64,000 nucleotides of DNA from CSP1-1 sp035620615 (GCA_035620615.1 DASPGM010000001.1:1-64000); one strand, 5' to 3'. Shown: positions 1-8,163, counted from the stretch's first letter. Notes: a model not told the origin generated them from the sequence alone. Made by a program: numbers and translations.

Positions 1-130
1 TGGAGCAGTATAGTTTTCTGGTAATAGTTCAGTAGAGTTTGAGATTGGAGCAGTATAGTTTTCTGGTAATAGTTCAGTAGAGTTTGAGATTGGAGCAGTA
101 TAGTTTTCTGGTAATAGTTCAGTAGAGTTT
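1..130. repeat. 45-bp tandem repeat (nearly 3 copies visible)
   Basis: A 45-bp unit occupies 1-45, 46-90 and most of 91-130 with almost no divergence. It is in frame with the minus-strand surface protein and encodes 15 residues per unit. The array is cut by the window edge, so its copy number is unknown. Near-perfect identity suggests recent expansion or homogenisation. Confidence 0.9.
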
Positions 131-1131
131 AATACAATAAAATCATCAACATTTTGTGAATTAAGATTTCCAGTAAATGTATTGTTGATAGAATCTGCTG
201 GTGGTGTAGTTTGATGATCATCTAAGAAGTCAATTTCTGTATTATTCATTTCTTGACCAAAAGCAGTACCCCAATATGATGATGATATTGAAGCTGGAGT
301 AATAATTGCTGATGAAAATAATAATATAATTACAACATAAGAGAATAATTTTTTATAACTATGAAATTGTATATGCTCATTTTCATTTCTGATAAAGATT
401 AATCCAGAAATTAAAAATAAAATAATAATTCCAGTTGGTTCATTTGTATTAATCTGATTAAATAGAATATTAGATAATTGTAAATCAGAAATAAAATTAA
501 TTGAATCTAAAAATTGTTGTAACTCAAAATAGTGAACAAAACTATCGTTTGGGGAAATAGTTAAAGAATTAAATAAATAATTATTAAAATTTTCATCAAA
601 TATTGAATCAGATATAAAATTTGTTTGGTAATCTTGTTTGATAATTTTTTGATTGTTATCCAAAAAAACTAATTGAACACCAGTATCTAAATAATTTTTA
701 TGCGATGATTTTTCCTGATTACGAATTCTATCAAATGGTGATATTCTTTCAATAATCGCTTTTCGATCAGAAAATTGTTTTGTTAAAATTACAGCAGTTT
801 GTTGTTGATACGAATCTGATGAAAAAATTAATTCTTCCTCAAAAAATATTGATTTAATATTTTGTACTTCATTGATATGATTTTTTGGCAAATTATTTTT
901 TTCATTTGGTGATGAAAGATTCATTGATTCAGACAAGCTTATTGAATGTTGAACAGATTTTGTTTGAACTAATTTTTCATTTTCATTATAATCTAAATAA
1001 TTTGTAGATTCGATATTAGAGCTAAAAGCCAATGATTCATAGCTTGAATTTGCAATAGATGAAAATAGTAATGAGCTAAGCAAGAAAATAGCTATAATAT
1101 TCACTCTAGTGAAAGATCCCCAGTATGCCAT
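1..1131 (-). CDS. Surface/secreted protein with 15-residue tandem repeats (C-terminus beyond window)
   Basis: An open frame of 377 codons starts at an ATG (1131-1129) and runs off the left edge without a stop. Residues 10-25 form a hydrophobic signal-like segment. A long polar, Ser/Asn-rich region follows, then a hydrophobic stretch (about 233-247), a basic HSYKK patch and a second hydrophobic stretch (about 264-278). The second pair looks like an internal signal anchor, so the protein may cross the membrane twice. The visible end consists of a 15-residue unit, ISNSTELLPENYTAP, repeated almost perfectly and rich in Asn-x-Ser/Thr sites. I do not recognise the family. It is most likely a cell-surface protein whose repeat arm projects outward; only the N-terminal part is visible. 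Confidence 0.7.
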   Translation of the reverse strand, partial: MAYWGSFTRVNIIAIFLLSSLLFSSIANSSYESLAFSSNIESTNYLDYNENEKLVQTKSVQHSISLSESMNLSSPNEKNNLPKNHINEVQNIKSIFFEEELIFSSDSYQQQTAVILTKQFSDRKAIIERISPFDRIRNQEKSSHKNYLDTGVQLVFLDNNQKIIKQDYQTNFISDSIFDENFNNYLFNSLTISPNDSFVHYFELQQFLDSINFISDLQLSNILFNQINTNEPTGIIILFLISGLIFIRNENEHIQFHSYKKLFSYVVIILLFSSAIITPASISSSYWGTAFGQEMNNTEIDFLDDHQTTPPADSINNTFTGNLNSQNVDDFIVLNSTELLPENYTAPISNSTELLPENYTAPISNSTELLPENYTAP

Positions 1132-1347
1132 ACCGAGTATTTCTTTACTAGAAATACCATTAAACAGGGTGGAAGTACGAAGAAAAATGACCCTCCAATA
1201 TGGTAAAAAACCTCAACATTTAGACCAATTTGGAAAAAAATTAAATTTTTCAGATTTTTTGATGAATCTAATAATTTAGAAAAAATATCGGTATACCATA
1301 AAAAAAATTCTGGTAGTAGACCTTAAAAAAATACGCGTAGACCTAAA

Positions 1348-1647
1348 TTATAATTGATCTTTTTTTATTGTGGAAAATAAATTAATAAAAAATTCGATTT
1401 CAGATTTTTCTAATACATTCTCTTTTTGATTAAAAGTCTTTACAAGTAACATGGAAGCATTTTCCAATTCTTTGTGGTTAATAAAACGAGAATCACCAAT
1501 CATTGTATCTGCTGCTTGAATAATTTTTTCTATTATATAATAGTCATCGGGATTTTCTTTTAATAAATTGAGATTATGTAAAACTATCTTTGAAAGATCA
1601 AAACATTCTTTTTTAAACAGATATACATATTTTTCTGCTAGTGCCAT
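1348..1647 (-). CDS. HPt (CheA P1-like) domain protein lacking the phospho-histidine
   Basis: This 99-residue all-helical protein resembles a histidine phosphotransfer domain. The pattern around residues 10-60 (FKKECFDL, NPDD, then IIQAADTMIGDSRF) matches the CheA/HPt consensus in which PDD is followed by a helix containing (A)HTIKG. At the position of the phosphorylated His there is Asp47, and the following K is Ile50. If the alignment is right it cannot accept phosphate in the usual way and may act as a binding module. It stands alone, with a T-rich spacer to the racemase-like gene upstream on the same strand. The family call is my inference from motif spacing. No receiver or kinase gene is adjacent. 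Confidence 0.5.
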   Translation of the reverse strand: MALAEKYVYLFKKECFDLSKIVLHNLNLLKENPDDYYIIEKIIQAADTMIGDSRFINHKELENASMLLVKTFNQKENVLEKSEIEFFINLFSTIKKDQL

Positions 1648-1705
1648 AGTATTATTTTTTTACATAATTAATAGTGTAGGGTATGTATTTAAAAAAAATG
1701 ACAAA

Positions 1706-2470
1706 CTAATTAATTTTGAGTGCCCTTACTTTGGTTTTTATTTTAATTTTTTTTAATTGTTTTTGAAATTTATTACTATTTCCCGATGAATATATTTTCA
1801 AGGTAGGTTTATTTATTTGAAGTTTAGAAATTGTTAAAATTTTATTTATAATAGAGTTTGCAGGATCTAAAAATTGAATTTTTGGAAATAATTTTTGTAA
1901 CTGAGGAAGCAAAAATGGTAGGTGAGTACTAGAAAGAGTCACTACATCAACTTGATTGGTCTCTAATGGTTGAGCTAAAAGAGATTTAATTTTAGTTTTA
2001 CAATATTGTTTATTATCAATAAATTTTCCTGATTCTACTAAATCTACAAGTGGAGATGCATTAATCTTTAATACCTTTACTTTTTTTGGGATATTTTTTA
2101 GAATTAGTTTATCAAGTGCATTACTTTTTACTACATTTTGTGTAGCCAAAATTGCAATTGAAGATGTCTGTGTTTTTTGTGATGCCTCTATAAGTGGTGG
2201 ATATACTCCAATGATCTTAGATGATTTGAATCCTCCAAGTAAAATGGAAGGTGTATTTGAACCAACAACTATTAAATCTGGTTTGAATTTTTTTTGAATG
2301 TTATTTATGGTCTTATCTATTATTCGCTTTAGTTCCGAAATAGATTTTTTTCCATATGGGTAATTTTTTTGATCAGCAAAATAGATTATTTCAGCTTTTA
2401 TTTTTTTTCTGATTGGTTTTATTATTGATAATGAACCAAATCCTGAATCAAAAACAACAATTTTTACCAT
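1706..2470 (-). CDS. Asp/Glu racemase superfamily protein (MurI-like) with Ser in place of both catalytic Cys
   Basis: The 254-residue protein begins with the glutamate racemase signature VFDSGFGSLSI and has the PYGKKS motif, so fold and length fit MurI. The two catalytic cysteines of MurI lie in CNTAS and GCTHYP. Here the equivalent motifs read GSNTPS (Ser71) and LSSTHLPF (Ser181), so both thiols are serine. Archaea have no murein, so a D-glutamate role is not expected. Known: the family works by two-base thiol chemistry. Inferred: this protein is either a non-racemising member or a binding protein derived from it. It sits alone, divergent from cdvB. Confidence 0.75.
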   Translation of the reverse strand: MVKIVVFDSGFGSLSIIKPIRKKIKAEIIYFADQKNYPYGKKSISELKRIIDKTINNIQKKFKPDLIVVGSNTPSILLGGFKSSKIIGVYPPLIEASQKTQTSSIAILATQNVVKSNALDKLILKNIPKKVKVLKINASPLVDLVESGKFIDNKQYCKTKIKSLLAQPLETNQVDVVTLSSTHLPFLLPQLQKLFPKIQFLDPANSIINKILTISKLQINKPTLKIYSSGNSNKFQKQLKKIKIKTKVRALKIN

Positions 2471-2531
2471 GATTGGTAAAAATTCCCTATAGGATTTACA
2501 TTTTTGTTAGCTAAATTTAGTCTAAAGTTGA

Positions 2532-2568
2532 TCTAAATACACACCCCGAATTAAGAAGCCATTCTTAA
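2532..2568 (+). promoter_or_regulatory. cdvB promoter with inverted repeat in the leader
   Basis: TCTAAATA at 2532-2539 is a good TATA box about 40 nt before the ATG at 2579, which predicts a leader of about 20 nt. A perfect 7-bp inverted repeat, TTAAGAA-GCCA-TTCTTAA (2551-2568), overlaps the predicted transcription start. It could be an operator for a dimeric regulator or a small leader hairpin. Confidence 0.4.
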
Positions 2569-2578
2569 ATTAGCGGCT

Positions 2579-3238
2579 ATGACAAGTTTCGATAAGACTT
2601 GGGCACGACAGGAAACACAAAGTGTTACAGGCAAACTACGCGATGCAGTAAAACCACAAGGGGCTTTAAAGCCACGAATTCAGACCGCAGTTAACAAACT
2701 ACAAGTCCAAATTTCAAAAATGGACTCTATGTTAGCTAAGCTACATGAAAGAGATCAACAAATATTCAAACGAATAGTTACTGCAATGCAACAGCATGAT
2801 ACCGGTACTAGCAAGGTATTATCTAATGAGTTAGCAGAAATTCGCAAAGTCATTAGAATGCTTGGTAATGCAAGAATGTCACTAGAACAAGTTCAACTAC
2901 GATTGACGACAATTCATGACCTCGGCGATGCAATGGTAGCAATAGGACCTGCAATGTCGACCATGAAAGGCTTGAAGTCTTCGTTAGGCAGATTCATGCC
3001 AGAAGCTGATTCAGAATTGAATTCCATGACCCAGACACTCAATGGATTAATGGTTGATTCATTCTCTGGTGATGCATTCAACATGGAATCCGAAGTATCA
3101 AACGAAGAAACAGACAAGATTCTCCGTGAAGCTTCTGCAGTTGCAGAACAACAAATTGGAGATAAATTCCCAACTGTGCCGTCACTTGATGGACTATCAA
3201 GTAAATCAACTTCATCAACCTCATCTACTTACGAATAG
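2579..3238 (+). CDS. cdvB: CdvB, ESCRT-III-like cell division protein
   Basis: The 219-residue protein has the basic helical hairpin core of archaeal Snf7/ESCRT-III proteins: KLRDAVKPQGALKPRIQTAVNKLQVQISKMD, then ERDQQIFKRIV, then a long helix with LSNELAEIRKVIRMLGNARMSLEQ. A Met/Ser-rich, acidic tail follows (about 150-219) ending in a Ser/Thr run. CdvB polymerises at mid-cell and is remodelled by the CdvC ATPase during thaumarchaeal division. No cdvA or cdvC lies next to it. A close paralogue is encoded on the minus strand at 37710-38360; the first 150 residues of the two are readily alignable and the tails differ. A hairpin terminator follows directly. Confidence 0.92.
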   Translation: MTSFDKTWARQETQSVTGKLRDAVKPQGALKPRIQTAVNKLQVQISKMDSMLAKLHERDQQIFKRIVTAMQQHDTGTSKVLSNELAEIRKVIRMLGNARMSLEQVQLRLTTIHDLGDAMVAIGPAMSTMKGLKSSLGRFMPEADSELNSMTQTLNGLMVDSFSGDAFNMESEVSNEETDKILREASAVAEQQIGDKFPTVPSLDGLSSKSTSSTSSTYE

Positions 3239-3254
3239 AGCAGTAATAGGTGAA

Positions 3255-3298
3255 GGGTGACGCAAGTCCCCTCCTTTTTTGTTTTTATTTTTTAAAGA
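3255..3298 (+). terminator. cdvB transcription terminator
   Basis: A short GC hairpin, GGG-t-GAC-GCAA-GTC-CCC (3255-3271), has a bulged T and a GNRA-type loop. It is followed by T-runs at 3275-3298. It lies 17 nt after the cdvB stop and before the convergent glycosyltransferase gene. Confidence 0.55.
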
Positions 3299-3301
3299 AT
3301 C

Positions 3302-4018
3302 CTAAATTCTATTCTTTAAAAGATTAACACACATTTTTGAAAATTGAATTAATTCTCCAATATTCATCTTTGATTTTCCAATCTTTCTATTAACAAAGAT
3401 TGTGGGAATTTCAATTCCGTGTAAACCTTTTCTTCTTAGATAACAAAGCAGTTCAACTTGAAACGCAAATCCTTCAGATTTAATTTCAGAAAAATTAACA
3501 GCGTTTAAGACACTTTTTTTGAACATTCTAAATCCGCTAGTAGGATCTGATATCTCTAATTTGGCACATTTTTTAGCAAAGTTTCCTGCAATAGAATGTA
3601 ATAATTTTCTTCCTGTCCCCCACCCAATAATAGATGAGCTAGGCAAATGTCTGCTAGCAATTACATAATCATGATCTTTTATTTTATCTGCCATCAAAGA
3701 AATTTCCTTTGGATCATGGGAATGATCTGCATCCATCTGAACCACATAATCAGAGTTAAATCGTTCTAAAGCAATTTGAAATCCCTCTTTGTAAGCGGAA
3801 CCCAGACCTAGTTTTGAAGGTCTTTCAATAACTGTAATATTTTTGTATTTTTTGTTAAGATTCTCAGCAATTTTTCCTGTACCGTCTGGAGATGAATCAT
3901 CCATTATAATGATGAAAAACTTTTCTGCAATTCTTTTTACCTCATAAGAGAGTTTCGCTATTAGGCTAGGGAGTGTATCTTTTTCATTATAGGTAGGAAT
4001 TACTATTGTAATATTCAC
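3302..4018 (-). CDS. Family 2 glycosyltransferase, dolichol-phosphate mannosyltransferase-like
   Basis: The 238-residue protein opens with the GT2 nucleotide-binding motif VIPTYNEKDTLP and has DDSSPDGTG (residues 40-48) and the catalytic metal-binding QMDADHSHDP (about 94-103), followed by SRH and the conserved GWG and DPTSGFRMF segments. These are hallmarks of DPM1-type enzymes that move mannose or glucose from GDP/UDP to polyprenyl phosphate on the cytosolic membrane face. There are no transmembrane helices, so it is the short soluble form. The gene starts at GTG (4018). It would supply the lipid-linked sugar donor for S-layer and surface glycoprotein glycosylation. Confidence 0.9.
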   Translation of the reverse strand: MNITIVIPTYNEKDTLPSLIAKLSYEVKRIAEKFFIIIMDDSSPDGTGKIAENLNKKYKNITVIERPSKLGLGSAYKEGFQIALERFNSDYVVQMDADHSHDPKEISLMADKIKDHDYVIASRHLPSSSIIGWGTGRKLLHSIAGNFAKKCAKLEISDPTSGFRMFKKSVLNAVNFSEIKSEGFAFQVELLCYLRRKGLHGIEIPTIFVNRKIGKSKMNIGELIQFSKMCVNLLKNRI

Positions 4019-4110
4019 TTTAATCTAGGTTGACATTTCTTTGCTTTGGTAAAAACGTTGTTCCCTGGTTTTCTTCTAATCTACGCACCGTTAGTCTTAA
4101 TTTATTATTT

Positions 4111-4881
4111 TTAACTATATTTTTTAATTCTTGTAAAATAAATGGCAAGAAATATCGCAGGAATTAAAGCAAGTATTGGTAGATCAAATTCAGGGATTGA
4201 TTTATCTGGAGATACCAATTCACCCCAACTACGTGAACTGGGAATATCAAATGGACTCTCTGGTCCTATACCTGTAGGCCAAGAATAATACTGATTTTTA
4301 CTTGCATCGTAAACTAAAACATAGAAACCATAAACATTAGATCTCCCAAAAAGATTCATAGGAATTTTAAATTCATAACTTGCATGCGGTATATGACTAT
4401 ACTTATCATTTTGATCTGATTTAGCACCTATTCCTATGTATTCAAAAGTATTAGGAATTTTCTTAAAGTGACCATTTAGTGTTAAGGAGGATCCTCCCTG
4501 ATAAACAAATCTTTGTTTACCACCCAGTGAAGCTTGAAAACAGTAATCATCAACTCCTGAAGTTATTGTTTTGTCGTTATTTCCATCAATACAAATAATG
4601 GCTCTATCAGATAAATGATCTATACTTTGATCAGCAACAACATCTAATAAAATATAGATATAATCACCATGATGAGCAGATCTGATATGCATTGCATTTC
4701 CTGTATGAGTAGGAACTATGTCCCACGAAGATTGTTTCCATTCTAATTCATCTGTCCATTTTCCATCAAAAACAACTTCATCGATTGCTTCTGAATATGT
4801 AATCAGTATTGATTCTTCACCATAAACAATATTTAAAAAAAATAACAATAGTATTGAAATGGATAGGAAGACTTTTTTCAT
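4111..4881 (-). CDS. Secreted, C-terminally anchored protein with a CBM9/DOMON-like domain
   Basis: The 256 residues comprise an N-terminal signal peptide (2-21, ending VYG), an extracellular beta-rich domain and a C-terminal helix (about 232-250) followed by RIKKYS, which anchors the protein with a short cytosolic tail. The segment beginning VVFDGKWTDELEW resembles the IDGxxDExxW start of carbohydrate-binding module family 9 and ethylbenzene-dehydrogenase-like heme/sugar-binding domains. It is followed by DYIYILLDV and DRAIICIDGNND, which fit that fold. The ligand is unknown. The call rests on the pattern, not on an alignment. Confidence 0.6.
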   Translation of the reverse strand: MKKVFLSISILLLFFLNIVYGEESILITYSEAIDEVVFDGKWTDELEWKQSSWDIVPTHTGNAMHIRSAHHGDYIYILLDVVADQSIDHLSDRAIICIDGNNDKTITSGVDDYCFQASLGGKQRFVYQGGSSLTLNGHFKKIPNTFEYIGIGAKSDQNDKYSHIPHASYEFKIPMNLFGRSNVYGFYVLVYDASKNQYYSWPTGIGPESPFDIPSSRSWGELVSPDKSIPEFDLPILALIPAIFLAIYFTRIKKYS

Positions 4882-4975
4882 ATAGAAAGAAAAAATTGTA
4901 GATAGATGAATGATTTTTATAATTTTTAATGACTTAGAAAAGCAAGTTTATAGACTATTTTTGTTGGAATAAGAT

Positions 4976-5170
4976 GTGAAAAAAGCTATCATACTGGCAA
5001 TTATCTCAATAGTGATTATTGTAGGAATAGTATCGATATTATCTCTTAATCCCAACTTTAATGATGAGTTAGAATCAACCTCAAATTCTACAGAAAAAGA
5101 GGAAGTCATTCCTAAAGGTAGAAACCTATCTGTTGAATTAGAAGAGAAAATGGGCTTTGCAAACCCCTAA
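4976..5170 (+). CDS. Small membrane-anchored protein
   Basis: This 64-residue protein starts at GTG (4976); the overlapping ATG two bases earlier hits a stop at once. It has one N-terminal transmembrane segment (4-24, IILAIISIVIIVGIVSILSL) and an acidic extracellular tail rich in Glu and Ser. No lipobox Cys is present. It lies 41 bp before another exported protein on the same strand and could be cotranscribed. The function is not recognisable. Confidence 0.55.
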   Translation: MKKAIILAIISIVIIVGIVSILSLNPNFNDELESTSNSTEKEEVIPKGRNLSVELEEKMGFANP

Positions 5171-5211
5171 TATAGCCAAAATGGAGCTATTTGTTCAAAT
5201 TAAATTCCACT

Positions 5212-5904
5212 ATGCATAAATCTAAAGCTAGGAATAACCAATTAATGAAAAAATATACAACTTTAGCTTTGATAGGGGCTATTGTAGTAGGCGTAGCAGG
5301 CTTGATTAGCATAGATGCTATTTCAGCAACATCATTAGTTTCGATGCAAGGTGCCTCTGATTTTCATGAATCTGGTCTTATGATCGGTCATGTAACTTAT
5401 GAAGTAAGAGGTGCAGACGGCCAAGTTAAACACTACATGCAGGGCGATAATTTTATTACCAGAACAGGAACTGATTGTGCTGCCACAGCGATCTTTGACT
5501 TCACAGATGATGTCTGTGTCAATGTAGGTAATTTTGCTTATATTGCAATTGGAAATGCAACAGGAGTATTTCCTCTAGCATCTGCAACTGATACTGCATT
5601 AGACACTGATGGTGGTGGTGGAGAAATTGCTCGAAGTCAAACAAAAATTGACGCTGTCATTACACCAAATAGTGGAGCAGGTACTATTGTAACCTTAACT
5701 ACACCAACAGCATTTTCCTTCAGTGGTCTTGGTCTTCCACCAACAGGCACAACAGTAACTCAATCAGGATTATTCAATGCAACATCTGGCGGAAGTATGT
5801 TTGCAATAAAAGATTTACCCCCAGTTGCGCCTTCTCTTACAGGTGTTGAAGTGTTACCTGCAGATACTCTATCAGTAACTTGGACAATAACCCTTACAGC
5901 ATAG
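5212..5904 (+). CDS. Exported protein of unknown function
   Basis: I chose the ATG at 5212; a TTG at 5191 and an ATG at 5245 are also in frame. From 5245 the product begins MKKYTT and a hydrophobic stretch typical of a signal peptide, with likely cleavage around ISA-TS. The mature part is beta-rich, with HVTYEVRGADGQVKHY, DNFITRTGTDCAATAIFD and FAYIAIGNATG, then Gly/Thr-rich segments and a final sandwich-like strand LSVTWTITLTA. The two Cys may form a disulfide. The pattern of anchored start, repeated IAIGN and Thr-rich strands recalls structural or surface proteins. I do not recognise a named family. Confidence 0.65.
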   Translation: MHKSKARNNQLMKKYTTLALIGAIVVGVAGLISIDAISATSLVSMQGASDFHESGLMIGHVTYEVRGADGQVKHYMQGDNFITRTGTDCAATAIFDFTDDVCVNVGNFAYIAIGNATGVFPLASATDTALDTDGGGGEIARSQTKIDAVITPNSGAGTIVTLTTPTAFSFSGLGLPPTGTTVTQSGLFNATSGGSMFAIKDLPPVAPSLTGVEVLPADTLSVTWTITLTA

Positions 5905-5912
5905 ACAATCCC

Positions 5913-5957
5913 TAGTTCTTTTTTTAATGAACTATTTTTTATTTATTTTTCAATAAT
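5913..5957 (+). terminator. Terminator after the exported protein
   Basis: The 6-bp inverted repeat TAGTTC (5913-5918) / GAACTA (5929-5934) encloses a T-run and is followed by further T-rich sequence, 9 nt after the stop at 5904. The T-rich tail is the main signal, as usual for archaeal termination. Confidence 0.45.
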
Positions 5958-6013
5958 ATGTAATTCTATACATAATAAATTTAAAAAACATCATAATTAA
6001 ATTATAGTAATTT

Positions 6014-6778
6014 TTACTTCAATTTTGATTTTCTATAACCATGACTAAAGGTTTTATCATATAGTCGTGAATACTCATATGAAGTAGGTTTTACTACATC
6101 TCCAATAATTATAATTGCAGTACGAGTTATTTTTTCATTCCAGACCTTTTTTGTAATATCTTGAAGTGTTCCTGTAATTATTTTCTGATCATCCCAACTA
6201 GCACGATAAACCACCGCAACAGGAGTTGTTTTTGCATATCCTCCAGCAATTGTTTCTTTTACTATATCGGAAAGAAGATGAACACTAAGATAGAAGATCA
6301 TAGTTGCCTTGTGTTTAGCAAGCTCTGAAATTTTTTCACGTTTAGGAACTTTGGTTCTTTTTTCTGCTCTAGTAATAATTATTGTTTGAGTAACACCTGG
6401 AAGGGTTAGTTGAGTACCTAATGCAGATGCTGAAGCTAAAAAAGAAGTTACGCCAGGAATTATTTCGGATTTTATTCCTTCTTTTTCCAGATTATCAATT
6501 TGTTCTTTAATTGCTCCATAGATCGTAGGATCACCATCATGTAGTCTTACAACCAGCTTATTTTTTTTTGAATTATTTTTTAATAGAGTAAAAATTTCTT
6601 CGCGAACCAATTTGGCAGCATCGTGTAATTTGCCTTTTTTACACAGTTTAAGTATTGCAGGAGGGATTAATGAACCAGAATATACAACCAAGTCGGCTTT
6701 TTGAATTAGTTTTTTTGCTTTAATGGTAATTAATTCAGGGTCACCAGGACCACATCCTACAAAAAAAACTTTAGACAC
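6014..6778 (-). CDS. cbiF: Cobalt-precorrin-4 methyltransferase
   Basis: The 254-residue SAM-dependent tetrapyrrole methylase has the N-terminal VGCGPGDPELITIKA motif, VVYSGSLIPP, the HDGDPTIYGA loop and IPGVTSFLASASALG, the CbiF/CobM arrangement. CbiF methylates cobalt-precorrin-4 at C-11 in the anaerobic cobalamin pathway. It begins at GTG (6778) and overlaps the upstream cbiL by 8 bp, so the two are translationally coupled. Marine thaumarchaea are known cobalamin producers, and this block of three genes fits that. Confidence 0.92.
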   Translation of the reverse strand: MSKVFFVGCGPGDPELITIKAKKLIQKADLVVYSGSLIPPAILKLCKKGKLHDAAKLVREEIFTLLKNNSKKNKLVVRLHDGDPTIYGAIKEQIDNLEKEGIKSEIIPGVTSFLASASALGTQLTLPGVTQTIIITRAEKRTKVPKREKISELAKHKATMIFYLSVHLLSDIVKETIAGGYAKTTPVAVVYRASWDDQKIITGTLQDITKKVWNEKITRTAIIIIGDVVKPTSYEYSRLYDKTFSHGYRKSKLK

Positions 6779-7493
6779 GCTTTACCACCATTATTGAAAA
6801 ATATTTTGATGTAATTGTATCTTCAGTAACCTGACCAAGTGTTAATTTTTTAATAATTTCATTATCTGAATCAAGGTCTTGGCCTATTGCAAAAATAGAG
6901 TCTTTAGAAAAACCAGCTTCACGCAAGAGATCAATTACTTGATCAAAATATCTTCCATCCTTTAGGAAAACCATGGTGTCACAATTTTTTGCAATCTCTT
7001 TGACTTTACTTAGATCATAACATGACGGAATTACAGCTAATTTTTCTGCACCTTCAGCTAGACTAATTCCAATTTTAGATGCAAATGTAAACATGGAAAC
7101 AATTCCTGGAATGACAGAAATTTTGATGTCTGGATGTTTGACTGAAAGCTCACGATGAAGGTATATCCATGTACTGTACAGATATGGATCACCGACGGTA
7201 AGATATACTACTTTTTTACCTGAAAAGATTTTATCTGCAATAGTTTGTGAGTTTTTTTGCCAAGTATTTTCAAGAATTTCCTTATCTTTAGTCATAGGAA
7301 ACACAAGATTAACAATTTCAGGATTTTTGGATTTGTCAATCAATGATGAAACAACAGACAAAGCAATGCTAGGTTTTCCCTCTTTAGATGTTGGACACAT
7401 TATAATGTCAGCATTTTTTATTGCATTAACTGCTTTTACAGTAAGTAATTCTGGATCGCCTGGTCCACAACCTACACAAATTAATTCAGGCAT
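6771..7493 (-). CDS. cbiL: Cobalt-precorrin-2 C20-methyltransferase
   Basis: The 240-residue tetrapyrrole methylase has VGCGPGDPELLTVKAVNAI at the N-terminus, the TVGDPYLYSTW loop, and IPGIVSMFTFASKIG before the C-terminal domain. The MCPTSKEGKPSIAL segment after the first strand, with SIAL in place of the CbiF-type SGSL, indicates CobI/CbiL. The enzyme methylates C-20 of (cobalt-)precorrin-2 using SAM. The gene lies between cbiT (46 bp upstream) and cbiF (8-bp overlap) on one strand. Confidence 0.88.
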   Translation of the reverse strand: MPELICVGCGPGDPELLTVKAVNAIKNADIIMCPTSKEGKPSIALSVVSSLIDKSKNPEIVNLVFPMTKDKEILENTWQKNSQTIADKIFSGKKVVYLTVGDPYLYSTWIYLHRELSVKHPDIKISVIPGIVSMFTFASKIGISLAEGAEKLAVIPSCYDLSKVKEIAKNCDTMVFLKDGRYFDQVIDLLREAGFSKDSIFAIGQDLDSDNEIIKKLTLGQVTEDTITSKYFSIMVVKRV

Positions 7494-7539
7494 GAGATCG
7501 TGCTCATTTATTCCTAATTAAAAGCTAGACTAGATTAAT

Positions 7540-8130
7540 CTAAGATTTTGTAGCTGAAATTACGGTAACAGGGTTTCTTGCAAGCATCATAGTACCAGTT
7601 GATGTTTTTCGGCTTTTAGATATTGTAATTTGTGTAATATCAACCGAAGAAAAATCAAGCATATTCATTACTTCTAACACAGAAAAAAGAGTTTCAATTA
7701 AAATTACTCCCACAACAATTCTTCCCCCGGATTTTAATTTATCATGACATAGTTCAATAATTTCTTTGGTATCTCCACCTGTACCGCCAATAAATATTGC
7801 ATTTGCCTCCGGTAGCTCTGAAATTTTTTCTTTAGCATTTCCAAAAATTACCTTTACATTTGATATACCAAATTTTTCAAGATTTTTCTTTGTTAATTCT
7901 ACTGCCTTTGAATCAAAATCTATGGCATAAACTATTCCAGATGATTCTACTTGGAGTGAAGCTTCTACAGAGATAGAGCCACTACCACATCCAATATCAT
8001 AAACTGTTTGTCCAGGCGAGAGTCGTGCTTTACTTATTTGGATAGTTCTAACTTCTTCTTTTGTAATTGGAACTTCCTCTGTTCTTTCAAATTCTTCATC
8101 AGGAATACCTGGAGTCTTGTAATTCCACAT
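7540..8130 (-). CDS. cbiT: Cobalt-precorrin-6B C15-methyltransferase (decarboxylating)
   Basis: The 196-residue class I methyltransferase opens WNYKTPGIPDEEFERTEEVPITKEEVRTIQISKARL, the characteristic CbiT start, followed by the SAM-binding motif VYDIGCGSGSISVEA and AIDFDSKAVELT. The acidic loop NAIFIGGTGGD is the CbiT substrate-side motif. It methylates C-15 and decarboxylates the C-12 acetate during corrin formation. It is the first of three cobalamin genes in this operon and is fused to neither CbiE nor other parts. Confidence 0.9.
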   Translation of the reverse strand: MWNYKTPGIPDEEFERTEEVPITKEEVRTIQISKARLSPGQTVYDIGCGSGSISVEASLQVESSGIVYAIDFDSKAVELTKKNLEKFGISNVKVIFGNAKEKISELPEANAIFIGGTGGDTKEIIELCHDKLKSGGRIVVGVILIETLFSVLEVMNMLDFSSVDITQITISKSRKTSTGTMMLARNPVTVISATKS

Positions 8131-8163
8131 TTAGACTGATGAACTTGTTTTACTATTTTAGTG

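Noticed and set aside
1..130. CRISPR array from the 45-bp repeats
   Set aside because: Units are contiguous with no spacers and are in frame with a protein.
1187..1279. 30-codon plus-strand frame
   Set aside because: It is short, with no recognised motif and no good promoter, and lies in the upstream region of the repeat protein. It cannot be supported.
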